Shown piece after piece: positions 13,058 to 22,185 of a stretch of DNA of 64,000 bases. The notes under the pieces are model-generated. The model saw nothing but the letters and a program-made list of their open reading frames with translations, did no database searches and had not been told where the DNA came from. The stretch's first letter is position 1. Each line of letters opens with the position of its first letter. The position numbers were made by a program, and so were the translations under genes. Source of the stretch: Rhodovibrio sodomensis (GTDB lineage: Bacteria > Pseudomonadota > Alphaproteobacteria > Kiloniellales > Rhodovibrionaceae); NCBI RefSeq assembly GCF_016583645.1, contig NZ_NRRL01000002.1, forward strand, positions 85,006 to 149,005, read 5' to 3'.

Positions 13058-13432
13058 TTACTTGCGGCCCTTCTTGCCGGCGATCGCCTTCGCCGGGCCC
13101 TTGCGGGTGCGCGCGTTGGTGTGGGTGCGCTGACCGCGCACCGGCAGGCCCTTGCGGTGCCGCAGGCCACGGTAGCAGCCCAGGTCCATCAGCCGCTTGA
13201 TGTTCACCGCGGTCGTGCGGCGCAGGTCACCTTCGACCGTGTAGTTGTTGTCGATGGTCTCGCGCACGCGCACCAACTCGTCCTCGGTCAGGTCGTTGAC
13301 CCGCCGCTCGTCCGGGATGCCGACCGTCTCACAGATCTTGTGGGCCTGCGTGTGCCCGATCCCGTGGATGTAGGTCAGCGCGATGTGGACCTTCTTCTGC
13401 GTCGGAATGTTGACGCCAGCAATGCGTGCCAC
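13058..13432 (-). CDS. rpsM: 30S ribosomal protein S13
   Basis: Head protein of the small subunit that bridges to the large subunit and touches the P-site tRNA. It has 124 residues starting at a GTG (13430-13432) that gives the usual [16 protein letters not shown] lies 8 bases upstream of it. [14 protein letters not shown] and the C-terminal [20 protein letters not shown] are diagnostic. It is the first gene of the alpha cluster and lies about 260 bases downstream of a strong sigma-70 promoter, so alpha-cluster transcription can start here as well as come from adk. Confidence 0.97.
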   Translation of the reverse strand: MARIAGVNIPTQKKVHIALTYIHGIGHTQAHKICETVGIPDERRVNDLTEDELVRVRETIDNNYTVEGDLRRTTAVNIKRLMDLGCYRGLRHRKGLPVRGQRTHTNARTRKGPAKAIAGKKGRK

Positions 13433-13700
13433 GTGGCCGTCTCCTTGAAGTCCGCCGTCTCGTTGCCCGCGTCCGGCCCGATTGCCGCCGACCGAAGGGC
13501 CGGGCCGACCCGTGTGAGGCACGGGCCGGGACGCGCGTGTCGTACTCTATCGTTTCCACGCGGGGTGCGCGGCGTTGGCGTCTGGCCCCACCCCGCTGCG
13601 CCCGCGGTTCGCTCGCCTGGAAGCGCTGTCGCGGGCCGTCCGGGTGCGCGGGCACGGGACGAACATCGTCGTCCGCATACGCGTCGGCGCCGGGACGGTC

Positions 13701-13729
13701 CGTATATAAACCGCTTCCCCGCTTGTCAA
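13701..13729 (-). promoter_or_regulatory. Strong sigma-70 promoter for rpsM-rpsK-rpoA(-rplQ)
   Basis: On the minus strand TTGACA (13729-13724) is followed after exactly 17 bases by TATACG (13706-13701): a perfect -35 and a -10 keeping the TATA core. It lies in the 359-base gap between adk and rpsM (13433-13791), which holds no gene, and predicts a leader of about 260 bases before the rpsM GTG. No operator could be assigned. Confidence 0.75.
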
Positions 13730-13791
13730 CCAAGACCGCATGCCCGGGCGATTTCCCGCCCCTGTCCCGAGTCGCGGTCCCAGTCCCGTGC

Positions 13792-14445
13792 TCAGGCCTT
13801 GCCGTCCAGGATCCGCTTGATCTGGGTGGTGACCGCGTCGATGTCGGCCATGCCGTCGACCCGCTTCAGCTTCTCCTGCTGCTCGTAATGGGGAAGGATC
13901 GGCGCGGTCTGGTCCCGGTACGCCTGCATGCGCGAGCGCACCGTCTCCTCGTTGTCGTCCGGGCGCCGCTTGAACTCGGTGCCGCCGCAGTCGTCGCAGA
14001 CCCCGTCGCGCTTCGGCGGCTGGTAGCGATCGTGGTAGCCGGCCCCGCAGTTGGCGCAGGAGTAGCGCCCGGTGATCCGGTCGACCAGCGCCTCCTCGTC
14101 GACCTTCAGCTCGATCACATGGTCGAGTGCGGTGCCGCGCTTCTGCAGCATCGCGTCCAGCGCTTCCGCCTGCGCGGTGGTGCGCGGAAAGCCGTCCAGG
14201 ATGAAGCCGTTCTTGCAGTCGTCGTGGCTGATCCGGTCTTCGATCATCTGGACCATCAGTTCGTCCGGCATCAGTTCGCCGGCGTCCATCACCTTCTTGG
14301 CCTGCTGGCCGAGCTCGCTGCCGGAGGCGACGGCGGCGCGCAGCATGTCGCCGGTGGCCAGCTGCGGAATGCCGTAGTCGCGCTCCAGACGCTTGGCCTG
14401 AGTGCCCTTGCCGGCACCCGGCGGCCCCAGAAGGATGATGTTCAT
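13792..14445 (-). CDS. adk: Adenylate kinase, zinc-LID type
   Basis: Interconverts ATP + AMP and 2 ADP. It has 217 residues: P-loop GPPGAGKGT (7-15, Lys13), AMP-site segments and a long LID. The LID carries four cysteines (130, 133, 150, 153) in a zinc-ribbon arrangement, so this is a zinc-binding long-form enzyme like many Gram-positive and alphaproteobacterial ones, unlike E. coli Adk. Its ATG overlaps the secY TGA by 4 bases (ATGA), with GGGGAGG inside the end of secY, so the two are translationally coupled. Last gene of the spc cluster. Confidence 0.97.
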   Translation of the reverse strand: MNIILLGPPGAGKGTQAKRLERDYGIPQLATGDMLRAAVASGSELGQQAKKVMDAGELMPDELMVQMIEDRISHDDCKNGFILDGFPRTTAQAEALDAMLQKRGTALDHVIELKVDEEALVDRITGRYSCANCGAGYHDRYQPPKRDGVCDDCGGTEFKRRPDDNEETVRSRMQAYRDQTAPILPHYEQQEKLKRVDGMADIDAVTTQIKRILDGKA

Positions 14446-15788
14446 GAACGCCTCCCCTTAAGCTTCGATTTGCGGATCAGCCCCTCGTACTGGTGGGCCA
14501 GCAGGTAGGACTGAACCTGTTGCACCGTGTCCATCGTCACCGAGACCACGATCAGCAGGCTGGTGCCGCCGAAGTAGAAGGGCACGTTGTACTGCGCGAC
14601 CAGGATCTCCGGCAGGACCGCCACCAGGGCCAGGTAAATCGCGCCGACCGTGGTCAGGCGCATCAGGACGTAGTGGATGTAGTTCGAGGTGTTCCGCCCA
14701 GGGCGGATGCCGGGGATGAAGCCGCCGTTCTTCTTCAGGTTCTCCGCCGTATCGTCCGGGTTGAAGACGATCGAGGTGTAGAAGAACGCGAAGAACACGA
14801 TCAGGGAGACGTAGAGCGCCAGGTAGAGCGGCTGGCCGCGGCCCAGCAGCGCGGTCACGGTGGTCAGCCACTCCGGACCGCCCTGCCCGGAGAAGCCGGC
14901 TACCGTGAGCGGCATCAACAGCAGCGAGGAGGCGAAAATCAGCGGGATCACGCCAGAGCTGTTCAGCTTGATCGGCAGATGCGAACTCTCGCCGCCGAAC
15001 ATCTTATTGCCGACCTGGCGCTTGGGGTACTGCACGATCAGCCGGCGCTGCGCGCGCTCCATGAAGACGATAAAGGCGATCACCACGACCGCCATCACCA
15101 GGATGCCGATGATCACGCCGGTCGACAGCGCGCCGGTGCGGCCGAGCTCCATCGTGCTGGCGAAAGCGCTGGGCAGGTTGGCGACGATGCCGGAGAAGAT
15201 GATCAGCGAGATGCCGTTGCCGACACCGCGCTGGGTGATCTGCTCGCCCAGCCACATCAGGAAGATCGTGCCGCCGGTCAGCGTGATCACCGTCACGAAC
15301 CGGAAGAACAGGCCGGGATCGATCACCGCGGAGCCGCCGCCCGGGGCGTTCATGCCCTCCAGCCCAACGGCGATGCCGTAGGCCTGCACCGCGGCCAGGC
15401 CGACCGTGCCGTAGCGGGTGTACTGGTTGATCTTCTTACGGCCGGTCTCGCCCTCTTTCTTCATCTGCTCCAGGCTCGGCGAGACGGCCGTGAGCAGCTG
15501 CATGATAATCGCCGCCGAGATGTAGGGCATGATCGACAGCGCGAAGATCGTCATCCGCCCCAACGAGCCGCCGGAGAACATGTCGAACATGCCCAGCATG
15601 CCCTGCGACTGCTGCTGGAAGATCCGGTCGAGGGCGACCGGATCAATTCCCGGCACCGGGATGTAGGTGCCCAGGCGGTAGACCACGAGCGCGGCCAGGG
15701 TGAACCAGATCCGCTTCTTCAGCTCGGTGGCCTGGGCGAAGCTGCGGAAATTGATGTTTTGAGCCAGTTGCTCGGCGGCGGATGCCAT
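14442..15788 (-). CDS. secY: Preprotein translocase subunit SecY
   Basis: The channel subunit of the SecYEG translocon in the inner membrane. It has 448 residues with ten predicted membrane helices. Family marks are ELKKRIWFTLAALVVYRLGT near the start, GIMPYISA-like ALSIMPYISAAIIMQLL, the cytosolic KEGETGRKKINQYTRYGT loop, and GFIPGIRPGRNTSNYI before the last helices. ATG at 15788; the frame is open further upstream into non-protein sequence. It follows rplO after a 163-base gap with a hairpin, and overlaps adk by 4 bases. Its partner secE is at 43 kb. Confidence 0.98.
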   Translation of the reverse strand: MASAAEQLAQNINFRSFAQATELKKRIWFTLAALVVYRLGTYIPVPGIDPVALDRIFQQQSQGMLGMFDMFSGGSLGRMTIFALSIMPYISAAIIMQLLTAVSPSLEQMKKEGETGRKKINQYTRYGTVGLAAVQAYGIAVGLEGMNAPGGGSAVIDPGLFFRFVTVITLTGGTIFLMWLGEQITQRGVGNGISLIIFSGIVANLPSAFASTMELGRTGALSTGVIIGILVMAVVVIAFIVFMERAQRRLIVQYPKRQVGNKMFGGESSHLPIKLNSSGVIPLIFASSLLLMPLTVAGFSGQGGPEWLTTVTALLGRGQPLYLALYVSLIVFFAFFYTSIVFNPDDTAENLKKNGGFIPGIRPGRNTSNYIHYVLMRLTTVGAIYLALVAVLPEILVAQYNVPFYFGGTSLLIVVSVTMDTVQQVQSYLLAHQYEGLIRKSKLKGRRS

Positions 15789-15867
15789 GGGTCCGGTGTC
15801 CTCAAGATCCTCGGGTCGCGCGCGGCACGGTGGGCGTCGGGTCTTAGCAGACGCCACCCCCGGACGG

Positions 15868-15904
15868 CAAAGGCCGCCGCGACCGGTTACAGCCGCGGCG
15901 GCCT
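15868..15904 (-). terminator. Hairpin with short T-run between rplO and secY (attenuator-like)
   Basis: AGGCCGCCGCG (15871-15881) and CGCGGCGGCCT (15894-15904) form a perfect 11-bp stem around a 12-base loop. On the minus strand the stem ends in T and is followed by TT, then GCC. It is a candidate attenuator that would lower secY-adk output relative to the ribosomal genes before it. Confidence 0.5.
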
Positions 15905-15951
15905 GCCGCGTGGGCCGCGCGCGGGCGCGCCCTAACCGGCGCGCCGCGCGG

Positions 15952-16470
15952 CTACTTCGCCTGCGCCTTGCCGCGCTTGGTCTTATTGGCCTCGCGCTGG
16001 GCGGCCTTCTCGGCATCGACCAGCGTGATCGAGCCGCCGGCCTTCTCGACCGCCGCCTGCGCCGTCTTCGACGCGCCGGCGACCCGCAGGTCGAGCTTGG
16101 CCTTCAGTTCGCCGCGGCCAAGCAGCTTCACGCCGTCGTGGGTCTGCTTGACCACGCCCGCCGCGCGGATCGCTTCGGCGTCGACCGGCTTGGAGCCGTC
16201 CAGCTTGCCGGCGTCGACCGCCTGCTGCAGCCGGTCCAGGTTCACCTCGGCGTAGGTCTTGGCGAAGATGTTGTTGAAGCCGCGCTTGGGCAGGCGGCGG
16301 TGCAGCGGCATCTGGCCGCCTTCGAAGGCGTGCAGCGCCACGCCCGAGCGGGCCTTCTGACCCTTGTGGCCCTTGCCCGAGGTCTTGCCCAGCCCGGAGC
16401 CGATCCCCCGGCCGAGGCGCTTTTCGTCGTGGCGCGCGCCCGGGTTGTCGCGGAGTTCGTTGAGTTTCAT
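15952..16470 (-). CDS. rplO: 50S ribosomal protein L15
   Basis: Late-assembly protein of the large subunit. It has 172 residues, 25 or so more than E. coli. The opening [20 protein letters not shown] and the Gly/Lys-rich rRNA-binding segment [24 protein letters not shown] are diagnostic, as is GFNNIF. The extra length is a Lys/Arg/Ala-rich tail after [16 protein letters not shown]. Unusually for the spc cluster it is 296 bases from rpmD, and that gap is filled by two large palindromes of a dispersed family. ATG at 16470. Confidence 0.97.
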   Translation of the reverse strand: MKLNELRDNPGARHDEKRLGRGIGSGLGKTSGKGHKGQKARSGVALHAFEGGQMPLHRRLPKRGFNNIFAKTYAEVNLDRLQQAVDAGKLDGSKPVDAEAIRAAGVVKQTHDGVKLLGRGELKAKLDLRVAGASKTAQAAVEKAGGSITLVDAEKAAQREANKTKRGKAQAK

Positions 16471-16656
16471 CGCCTCGCCATCCTTGCGTTGCGCGTGCCG
16501 CGGGCCCGGTTGGCGCGGGCGTCGGAATATCAGCGGCGGCACGCCGTTGCCTTGACTCTGCGCCGGGGCGTTTTCGCGCGTCCCGGCGCTGCGGCGGTCG
16601 TCTTCGGAGCGTGCGGCGCCGCCGCGCGAAGCGCGCGACGCCGGCGGCCGGCTCGC

Positions 16657-16696
16657 GCAAGATGCTGACAGGTGCAGCCACCTTTTAGCATCTTGC
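16657..16696 (-). repeat. Dispersed palindrome copy 1 (rpmD-rplO gap)
   Basis: GCAAGATGCTGACAGGTG (16657-16674) pairs with the complementary arm at 16679-16696 around loop CAGC: 18 positions with one mismatch and one G-U. The left arm recurs at 62841 almost unchanged, and a related palindrome lies at 46326. Together with the adjacent element at 16713 it splits rpmD from rplO. Confidence 0.7.
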
Positions 16697-16712
16697 TCAC
16701 TCTTCAAGCGGT

Positions 16713-16764
16713 TAGAGCAAAATCCACGATCAAGGTCGATACGACCTTGATCGATTTTGCTCTA
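16713..16764 (-). repeat. Dispersed palindrome copy 2, directly after the rpmD stop
   Basis: TAGAGCAAAATC and GATCAAGGTCG (16713-16738, with a 3-base CAC bulge) pair perfectly with the arm at 16742-16764 around an ATA loop, 23 base pairs in all. It ends 2 bases from the rpmD stop codon. The TAGAGCAA start is shared with the element at 56209. The lower GC and symmetry mark it off from the surrounding operon. Confidence 0.7.
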
Positions 16765-16766
16765 GC

Positions 16767-16964
16767 TTAGCTGCCGGCCTCCTCGACCTTCACCAGGTGC
16801 TGGACCTTGGCGATCATGCCGCGCACCGCGGGGGTGTCTTCCAGCTCGCGGGTGCGGCCGCGATGGGTCAGCCCCAGCCCCAGCAACGTCTCCCGCTGGG
16901 CGCGCTTGCGGTGGTTGCCGCCGCGCACCTGGGTCACCCGAACGGTCTTCTTCTTCGTCGCCAT
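16767..16964 (-). CDS. rpmD: 50S ribosomal protein L30
   Basis: Small large-subunit protein; 65 residues, standard for the short bacterial form. Its body ([40 protein letters not shown] and [15 protein letters not shown]) is typical. The ribosome binding site GGGGAG overlaps the rpsE end 6 bases upstream, so it is coupled to rpsE. The stop codon abuts a large palindromic repeat. ATG at 16964. Confidence 0.97.
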   Translation of the reverse strand: MATKKKTVRVTQVRGGNHRKRAQRETLLGLGLTHRGRTRELEDTPAVRGMIAKVQHLVKVEEAGS

Positions 16965-16970
16965 GGACGG

Positions 16971-17522
16971 TTACTCCCCGCTGGTATGCGCTTCGTCGCG
17001 CCGGCCGACGATGTCGGACACCTTCTTGCCCCGGCGCTGGGCGACCTGGCGCGGGCTGTAGCTGCTGGTCAGACCGTCGACGGTCGCCTTGATCATGTTG
17101 TGCGGGTTCTGGGTCCCGTTCGACTTGGCGACCACGTCCTGCACGCCGAGCGCTTCGAAGATCGCGCGCATCGGCCCGCCCGCGATGATCCCGGTGCCGG
17201 GCGGTGCGGCACGCAGCGTCACCCGGCCGGCGCCGAAGTGGCCCTTGACGTCGTGGTGCAGCGTGCGGCCCTCGCGCAGCGGCACGCGGACCATGTTGCG
17301 CTTGGCCTGATCGGTGCCCTTGCGGATCGCCTCGGGAACCTCGCGCGCCTTGCCGTTGCCGTAGCCGACCCGGCCCTTGCCGTCGCCGACGACGACCAGC
17401 GCGGCGAAGCCGAACCGGCGGCCACCGGCCACCACCTTGGCGACGCGGTTGATGTGGACGAGCTTTTCGATCAGCTCGCTGTCTTCGCCTCGGCGATCTT
17501 GCTGCCTGTTGTCGCGTGCCAT
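16971..17522 (-). CDS. rpsE: 30S ribosomal protein S5
   Basis: Small-subunit protein at the mRNA entry channel, involved in decoding accuracy. It has 183 residues with an Arg/Gln-rich N-terminal lead ([15 protein letters not shown]) before the double-stranded-RNA-binding fold: [20 protein letters not shown] and the loop [20 protein letters not shown], where known spectinomycin-resistance changes fall; it looks wild-type. The C-terminal half shows [19 protein letters not shown]. Set between rplR and rpmD. ATG at 17522. Confidence 0.98.
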   Translation of the reverse strand: MARDNRQQDRRGEDSELIEKLVHINRVAKVVAGGRRFGFAALVVVGDGKGRVGYGNGKAREVPEAIRKGTDQAKRNMVRVPLREGRTLHHDVKGHFGAGRVTLRAAPPGTGIIAGGPMRAIFEALGVQDVVAKSNGTQNPHNMIKATVDGLTSSYSPRQVAQRRGKKVSDIVGRRDEAHTSGE

Positions 17523-17536
17523 CGAATTCCCAATCC

Positions 17537-17899
17537 CTAGAACGAAAGGCCGCCGTCACGCGCGGCGTCGGCGAGCGCCTGCACGCGGCCGTGATAGGCG
17601 TAGCCGCTGCGGTCGAACACGACCTTGTCGATGCCGGCCTTGCTGGCGCGCTGGGCGACCAGCTTGCCGACCTCGATCGCCGCGCTGCGGTCGTTGCGGC
17701 TGGCCAGCTTGTCGCGCAGTTCCGGGTCCATCGACGAAGCGAACGCCACGGTCTTGCCGGCGGTGTCGTCGATCACCTGCGCGTAGATGTGCTTGTTCGA
17801 ACGGAACACCGACAGGCGCGGACGGCTGCCGCCCTTGCGCCGGATCGCCAAGCGCTGGCGGTACTTCCGCCGCTGGCGCAGTTTGCGTGCGTCGAGCAT
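17537..17899 (-). CDS. rplR: 50S ribosomal protein L18
   Basis: Binds 5S rRNA together with L5 and helps dock it on the large subunit. It has 120 residues, usual length. The basic start [20 protein letters not shown] and the core [20 protein letters not shown] are typical, as is the closing [20 protein letters not shown]. It begins 2 bases after the rplF stop and ends 14 bases before rpsE, so all three are tightly coupled. Confidence 0.98.
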   Translation of the reverse strand: MLDARKLRQRRKYRQRLAIRRKGGSRPRLSVFRSNKHIYAQVIDDTAGKTVAFASSMDPELRDKLASRNDRSAAIEVGKLVAQRASKAGIDKVVFDRSGYAYHGRVQALADAARDGGLSF

Positions 17900-17901
17900 G
17901 G

Positions 17902-18438
17902 TTACTTCTTCTTGCCTTCCTTACGCAGGATCGTCTCGTCGATGTACCGGATGCCCTTGCCCTTGTAAGGCTCGGGCGGGCGCATCGCCCGGATCTCCGC
18001 GGCGAACTGACCGACGCGCTGCTTGTCCGCGCCGGACACCTTGACCGACGTCGGCTTCGGGCACTCCACCTTCAGATCCGAGGGGATCGGATAATAGATG
18101 TCGTGGCTGAAGCCGAGCTGCAGGAACAGGTTGCTGCCCTGCACCTGCGCGCGGAAGCCGACGCCGTTGATCTCCAACTCGCGGCTGAAGCCGCTCGTCA
18201 CCCCGATCACCATGTTGGCCACGATCGCGCGCGTCGTGCCCCACATGGCGCGGGCCTTCGGATTATTCTCGTCGACCGGCCGCACGCTGAACTTGCCGTC
18301 CTTGTGCTCCGTGCGCACCAGGTCGTTGACCGGCGCGACCAGCTCGCCCTTCTGACCCTTCACGCGGATCTCGGTCTGGCGGACGTCGATCTCGACGCCG
18401 TCCGGGATCGCGACCGGGTTCTTGCCTACGCGGGACAT
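17902..18438 (-). CDS. rplF: 50S ribosomal protein L6
   Basis: Large-subunit protein near the factor-binding site. It has 178 residues from the ATG at 18438 ([17 protein letters not shown]), the family start; a longer reading to 18480 has no family support. The two related L6 folds are visible, and the highly conserved C-terminal block [17 protein letters not shown] is complete. Order rpsH-rplF-rplR is the standard spc arrangement. Confidence 0.98.
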   Translation of the reverse strand: MSRVGKNPVAIPDGVEIDVRQTEIRVKGQKGELVAPVNDLVRTEHKDGKFSVRPVDENNPKARAMWGTTRAIVANMVIGVTSGFSRELEINGVGFRAQVQGSNLFLQLGFSHDIYYPIPSDLKVECPKPTSVKVSGADKQRVGQFAAEIRAMRPPEPYKGKGIRYIDETILRKEGKKK

Positions 18439-18454
18439 TTCGACGCCTCTCGTT

Positions 18455-18853
18455 CTAGAACACGCGGCAGAGCACTTCACCGCCGACGTTCGCCTGGCGC
18501 GCCTCGGCGTCCGAGAGCACGCCCTGCGGCGTCGACAGGATGGTGATGCCGAGACCGTTGTAGACGCGCGGCAGCTCCTTGATCTTGGAGTAGACGCGCC
18601 GCCCGGGACGGCTGATCCGGCTGATCTCCTGGATCACCGGCTCGCCTTCGTTGTACTTCAGCTCGATCTCGACTTCGCGCACACCGGGGCGCACGTCGCG
18701 CACCTCGTAGCCGCGGATGAAGCCCTCGCGTTGCAGCACTTCCAGAACGTTCTGGTGCAGCCGCGAGCCGGGCGCCGAGATCGTCCGCTTATTGGCCATC
18801 TGGCCGTTGCGGATCCGTGTCAGCAGGTCCCCGAGGGGATCGCTCAGTGCCAT
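18455..18853 (-). CDS. rpsH: 30S ribosomal protein S8
   Basis: Primary 16S rRNA-binding protein and, in E. coli, the translational repressor of the spc operon. It has 132 residues. [20 protein letters not shown] and the C-terminal [20 protein letters not shown] are the family hallmarks. Whether it also represses this operon is not shown; no obvious S8-site mimic was recognised near rplE. ATG at 18853, 17 bases after rpsN. Confidence 0.98.
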   Translation of the reverse strand: MALSDPLGDLLTRIRNGQMANKRTISAPGSRLHQNVLEVLQREGFIRGYEVRDVRPGVREVEIELKYNEGEPVIQEISRISRPGRRVYSKIKELPRVYNGLGITILSTPQGVLSDAEARQANVGGEVLCRVF

Positions 18854-18870
18854 TGCCGGCGCTCCCTTGC

Positions 18871-19176
18871 TTACCAGCTCGACTTGACCATGCCCGGGAT
18901 CTGTCCGGACAGGGCCAGTTCACGCAACGCGATACGCGACACCCGGAACTTGCGGTAATACCCGCGGGCCCGGCCCGTGATCTCGCAGCGGTTGTTGACG
19001 CGCGTGCGCGAGGAATTGCGGGGCAGCTTTGCCAGGTCCAGCTGGGCCTGGAACCGCTCCTCCGGCGACAGCGACATGTCGCGCCCGCGCTTCTTCAGCT
19101 CGGCGCGCTTGGCAGCGTACTTGTCCGCCATCTGCCGCCGGCGCTTGTTGGTCTCGAAGTCGCTCTTCTTCGCCAT
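18871..19176 (-). CDS. rpsN: 30S ribosomal protein S14 (zinc-free form)
   Basis: Head protein of the small subunit. The 101-residue length and the absence of CxxC pairs make it the zinc-independent form; only one Cys is present ([15 protein letters not shown]). The C-terminal [22 protein letters not shown] is diagnostic. It lies between rplE and rpsH with short gaps. Presence of the zinc-free paralogue is of note beside the zur/znu genes at 60 kb, since organisms with zinc-type S14 often swap forms under zinc limitation; here no swap is needed. Confidence 0.98.
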   Translation of the reverse strand: MAKKSDFETNKRRRQMADKYAAKRAELKKRGRDMSLSPEERFQAQLDLAKLPRNSSRTRVNNRCEITGRARGYYRKFRVSRIALRELALSGQIPGMVKSSW

Positions 19177-19200
19177 CTCGTCTGCTCTCCTTGCCGCCGC

Positions 19201-19743
19201 TCAGGACTGGAACGGCATGTCGAAGCCCTTGAGGAGCGCGCGGGCCTCCTCGTCGGTCGGCGCCGTCGTGCAAATCACGATGTCCATGCCCCGGATCACG
19301 TCGACGTCGTCGTAGTTGATTTCCGGGAACACGATCTGCTCCTTCAGGCCCATCGAGAAGTTCCCGCGGCCGTCGAAGGACTTCGGCGGCACGCCGCGGA
19401 AGTCCCGCACGCGCGGCAGCGCGATCGTGACCAGCCGGTCCAGGAACTCGTACATCCGGTCCCGCCGCAGCGTGACCTTGCAGCCGAGCGGCATGTTCTC
19501 GCGTACCCGGAAGCCGGCGATCGACTTCTTGGCGCGCGTGACCACCGCCTTCTGGCCGGCCAGCTTGGACAGGTCGTTGACCGCGTTCTGGACCCGCTTC
19601 GTGTCTTGGGTCGCCTCGCCGACGCCCATGTTGATCACGATCTTCTGCAGCTTCGGGACCTGCATCGGGTTCTGGTACGCAAACTGCTCGAGCAGCTGTT
19701 TGCGCACCTCGGTGTCGTAGTGTTCTTTGAGTCGGGCCGCCAT
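19201..19743 (-). CDS. rplE: 50S ribosomal protein L5
   Basis: Binds 5S rRNA and contacts P-site tRNA. It has 180 residues, standard. Family blocks are [21 protein letters not shown], the central [22 protein letters not shown] and the end [20 protein letters not shown]. It starts at ATG 19743, 28 bases after rplX. No deviation seen. Confidence 0.98.
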   Translation of the reverse strand: MAARLKEHYDTEVRKQLLEQFAYQNPMQVPKLQKIVINMGVGEATQDTKRVQNAVNDLSKLAGQKAVVTRAKKSIAGFRVRENMPLGCKVTLRRDRMYEFLDRLVTIALPRVRDFRGVPPKSFDGRGNFSMGLKEQIVFPEINYDDVDVIRGMDIVICTTAPTDEEARALLKGFDMPFQS

Positions 19744-19771
19744 GGCTCGTGTCTCCAGTGCTCGGGCGTTC

Positions 19772-20089
19772 TTAGCGGTCGATGGTTTCGCCGGAGCGCC
19801 GCGCCACGCGCACCTTGCGGCCGTCGTCGAGCATTTGGAAGCCGACGCGCGTCGGCTTGCCGTCCTTCGGGTCCGACACCGCCAGATTGGAGACGTGGAT
19901 CGGCGCCTCCTTCTCCTCGATGCCGCCCTGGGACTGCATGCTCGGGCGCTGGTGGCGCTTGACCACGTTCACGCCCTGCACGACCGCGCGGTTCTCGCGC
20001 GGGTCCAGGCGCAGAACCTCGCCGCTCTTGCCCTTGTCCTTGCCGGTCAGGACGACGACCGTGTCGCCCTTCTTGATCTTGTTCGCCAT
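19772..20089 (-). CDS. rplX: 50S ribosomal protein L24
   Basis: Assembly-initiating protein that binds the 5' end of 23S rRNA. It has 105 residues. The KOW motif lies at the start ([23 protein letters not shown]), followed by [28 protein letters not shown]. Its ATG shares one base with the rplN TAA (TAATG), so translation is coupled. ATG at 20089. Confidence 0.98.
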   Translation of the reverse strand: MANKIKKGDTVVVLTGKDKGKSGEVLRLDPRENRAVVQGVNVVKRHQRPSMQSQGGIEEKEAPIHVSNLAVSDPKDGKPTRVGFQMLDDGRKVRVARRSGETIDR

Positions 20090-20457
20090 TACAGCACCTC
20101 AGGCGCGAGCGAGATGATCTTCATGAACTTGCGCGCACGCAGCTCGCGGGTCACCGGGCCGAAGATGCGCGTGCCGATCGGCTCGTTCTGCCGGTTCAGC
20201 AGCACCGCGGCGTTCCGGTCGAAGCGGATGCCGGTGCCATCCTGGCGGTGGATTTCCTTGGCCGTGCGCACGACGACGGCCTTGTGCACGTCGCCCTTCT
20301 TCACGCGGCCGCGGGGGATGGCTTCCTTCACCGAGACCACGATCACGTCGCCAACGCTGGCGAACTTACGCTTCGAGCCGCCCAGCACCTTGATGCACTG
20401 GACCCGCCGCGCGCCGGAATTGTCGGCGACGTCCAGCTGGGTTTGCATCTGGATCAT
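20089..20457 (-). CDS. rplN: 50S ribosomal protein L14
   Basis: Large-subunit interface protein forming an intersubunit bridge. It has 122 residues. [20 protein letters not shown] and the block [20 protein letters not shown] are near-invariant. First gene of the spc cluster; it follows rpsQ by 38 bases with no terminator or clear promoter between, so S10 and spc clusters are probably one transcript. It overlaps rplX by one base. Confidence 0.98.
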   Translation of the reverse strand: MIQMQTQLDVADNSGARRVQCIKVLGGSKRKFASVGDVIVVSVKEAIPRGRVKKGDVHKAVVVRTAKEIHRQDGTGIRFDRNAAVLLNRQNEPIGTRIFGPVTRELRARKFMKIISLAPEVL

Positions 20458-20495
20458 CGGTTTCTACCCTTCTGTTCGTACGTGCCGACGGGCGG

Positions 20496-20741
20496 CTAGC
20501 CGGCGGCCTGCTCGTCGCCGACCACTTCCCAGCGCTTCGACTTGGAATGCGGGGCGCACTCCCGGATCCGGACGAAGTCGCCGACCTTGACGGCGTTCGC
20601 CTCGTCGTGGGCGGCGTAACGCTTGGACCGCTTGATGAACTTCTTGTATAGCGGGTGCTTGACCCGGCGCTCGACGCTGACCTGGACGGTCTTGTCGCCC
20701 TTGTCCGAGACCACGTACCCCTGCAGGACTCGCCGCGGCAT
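20496..20741 (-). CDS. rpsQ: 30S ribosomal protein S17
   Basis: Early 16S rRNA-binding protein with an OB fold. It has 81 residues. [21 protein letters not shown] and [19 protein letters not shown] are typical. Last gene of the S10 cluster, 3 bases after rpmC. ATG at 20741. Confidence 0.98.
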   Translation of the reverse strand: MPRRVLQGYVVSDKGDKTVQVSVERRVKHPLYKKFIKRSKRYAAHDEANAVKVGDFVRIRECAPHSKSKRWEVVGDEQAAG

Positions 20742-20744
20742 AGC

Positions 20745-20954
20745 TTACGTCTCCTTGCCCGGGATGTTCTTGTTCTTCTCGGTGAGCAGGGTCTTGATGC
20801 GCGCGATATCGCGGCGCACCTCCTTGACCCGGCCCGTGTTCTCGAGCTGACCGCTCGCCTTCTGGAAGCGCAGGTTGAACTGCTCCTTGCGCAGCTGCAG
20901 CAGCTGCTCCTTCAGCTGGTCGACGGTCTTCGCGCGCCCTTCTTCGGCCTTCAT
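20745..20954 (-). CDS. rpmC: 50S ribosomal protein L29
   Basis: Small helical protein at the tunnel exit, near the trigger factor and SRP docking site formed with L23. It has 69 residues: [20 protein letters not shown] is the family core and [15 protein letters not shown] the second helix. It lies 6 bases from the rplP stop and 3 from rpsQ. ATG at 20954. Confidence 0.97.
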   Translation of the reverse strand: MKAEEGRAKTVDQLKEQLLQLRKEQFNLRFQKASGQLENTGRVKEVRRDIARIKTLLTEKNKNIPGKET

Positions 20955-20960
20955 CGCGTC

Positions 20961-21380
20961 TTAGCCCTCCAAGCGCGTCACGAATTTGGTCTCGACCGGA
21001 AGCTTGGCCGAAGCGAGGCGGAACGCCTCCTCGGCGACCTCCTGCGGCACCCCGTCGAGCTCGAAGATCACCCGGCCCGGACGGACGCGGGCGGCCCACC
21101 ACTCGACGGTGCCCTTGCCCTTGCCCATGCGGACCTCGGCCGGCTTGTCGGTGATCGGGACGTCCGGGAAGATCCGGATCCACAGCTTACCGACGCGGCG
21201 CATGTGGCGGGTGATCGAGCGGCGGGCGGCCTCGATCTGGCGCGCGGAGATCCGCGCGCTCGAGGTCGCCTTGAGGCCGTACCGGCCGAAGTTCAGCTGC
21301 GTGCCGCCCTTGGCGACGCCGCGGAGCTTGGTCTTGCCCTTCTGAACCTTGCGGTACTTGGTTCGATTCGGCTGTAGCAT
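20961..21380 (-). CDS. rplP: 50S ribosomal protein L16
   Basis: Positions the A-site tRNA in the large subunit. It has 139 residues. [20 protein letters not shown] and the later [20 protein letters not shown] are diagnostic. The conserved Arg of the MGKGKG segment ([14 protein letters not shown]) is present. It is separated from rpsC by 123 bases holding a perfect palindrome, an unusually long gap inside the S10 cluster. Confidence 0.98.
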   Translation of the reverse strand: MLQPNRTKYRKVQKGKTKLRGVAKGGTQLNFGRYGLKATSSARISARQIEAARRSITRHMRRVGKLWIRIFPDVPITDKPAEVRMGKGKGTVEWWAARVRPGRVIFELDGVPQEVAEEAFRLASAKLPVETKFVTRLEG

Positions 21381-21422
21381 CTTGGCCGATCCTCAAACGT
21401 CTAGCGTGGTTTCCCCAAAGCC

Positions 21423-21442
21423 GCCGGCGCGTGCGCGCCGGC
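21423..21442 (-). other. Perfect palindrome in the rpsC-rplP gap
   Basis: GCCGGCGCG (21423-21431) and CGCGCCGGC (21434-21442) form a perfect 9-bp stem with a 2-base spacer. It sits 43 bases upstream of rplP in a 123-base gap where most S10 clusters have a few bases or an overlap. No T-run. Confidence 0.4.
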
Positions 21443-21503
21443 TGCCGGTTCGGAGACCTAGCGCCGGCCGTCTCGGCCGGGAGCGGCCTCGTGGGCCCAC
21501 TGG

Positions 21504-22184
21504 TTACTGGTTGCGCCCGGTGGTCTCCTGGCGCTTGTCCTGTGCGTGCGGGTCGTGGGCCAGGATCTCGCCCTTGAACACCCAAACCTTCACGCCGCAC
21601 GTGCCGTAGGCCGTCTTCGCCGTGGCGTCGCCGTAGTCGATGTCGGCCCGCAGCGTGTGCAGCGGCACGCGGCCCTCGTGGTACCACTCCGTCCGGGCGA
21701 TCTCGCTGCCGCCCAGACGCCCGGAGCACGTGATGCGGATGCCCTGGGCCCCCAGGCGCATCGCAGACTGCACCGACCGCTTCATGGCGCGGCGGAAGGC
21801 CACCCGGCGTTCCAACTGGCTGGCGATGTTCTCGGCCACCAGCTTCGCCTCGATCTCCGGCTTGCGGACCTCGAGGATGTTCAGGTGGACCTCGCTGTCG
21901 GTCATCTGCTGCAGCGCCTGACGCAGTTTCTCGATGTCGGCGCCCTTCTTGCCGATCACCACACCCGGACGGGCCGTGTGGATGGTGATCCGCGCCTTCT
22001 TGGCCGGCCGCTCGATGACGATCCGCGAGACGCCCGCCTGGTGCAGCCGGCGCTTCAGGTAGCGCCGCAGCTTCAGGTCCTCGTGCAGCAGGTCGCCGTA
22101 CTGGTGGCGCGCGGCGAACCAACGCGAGTCCCAGGTGCGGTTGATGCCGAGCCGCAGGCCGGTCGGATTGACTTTGTTACCCAT
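21504..22184 (-). CDS. rpsC: 30S ribosomal protein S3
   Basis: Small-subunit protein at the mRNA entry tunnel with helicase function. It has 226 residues. [20 protein letters not shown] opens the protein; the KH domain loop [13 protein letters not shown] and the C-terminal [12 protein letters not shown] are present. It starts one base after the rplV stop. ATG at 22184. Confidence 0.98.
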   Translation of the reverse strand: MGNKVNPTGLRLGINRTWDSRWFAARHQYGDLLHEDLKLRRYLKRRLHQAGVSRIVIERPAKKARITIHTARPGVVIGKKGADIEKLRQALQQMTDSEVHLNILEVRKPEIEAKLVAENIASQLERRVAFRRAMKRSVQSAMRLGAQGIRITCSGRLGGSEIARTEWYHEGRVPLHTLRADIDYGDATAKTAYGTCGVKVWVFKGEILAHDPHAQDKRQETTGRNQ

Positions 22185-22185
22185 C

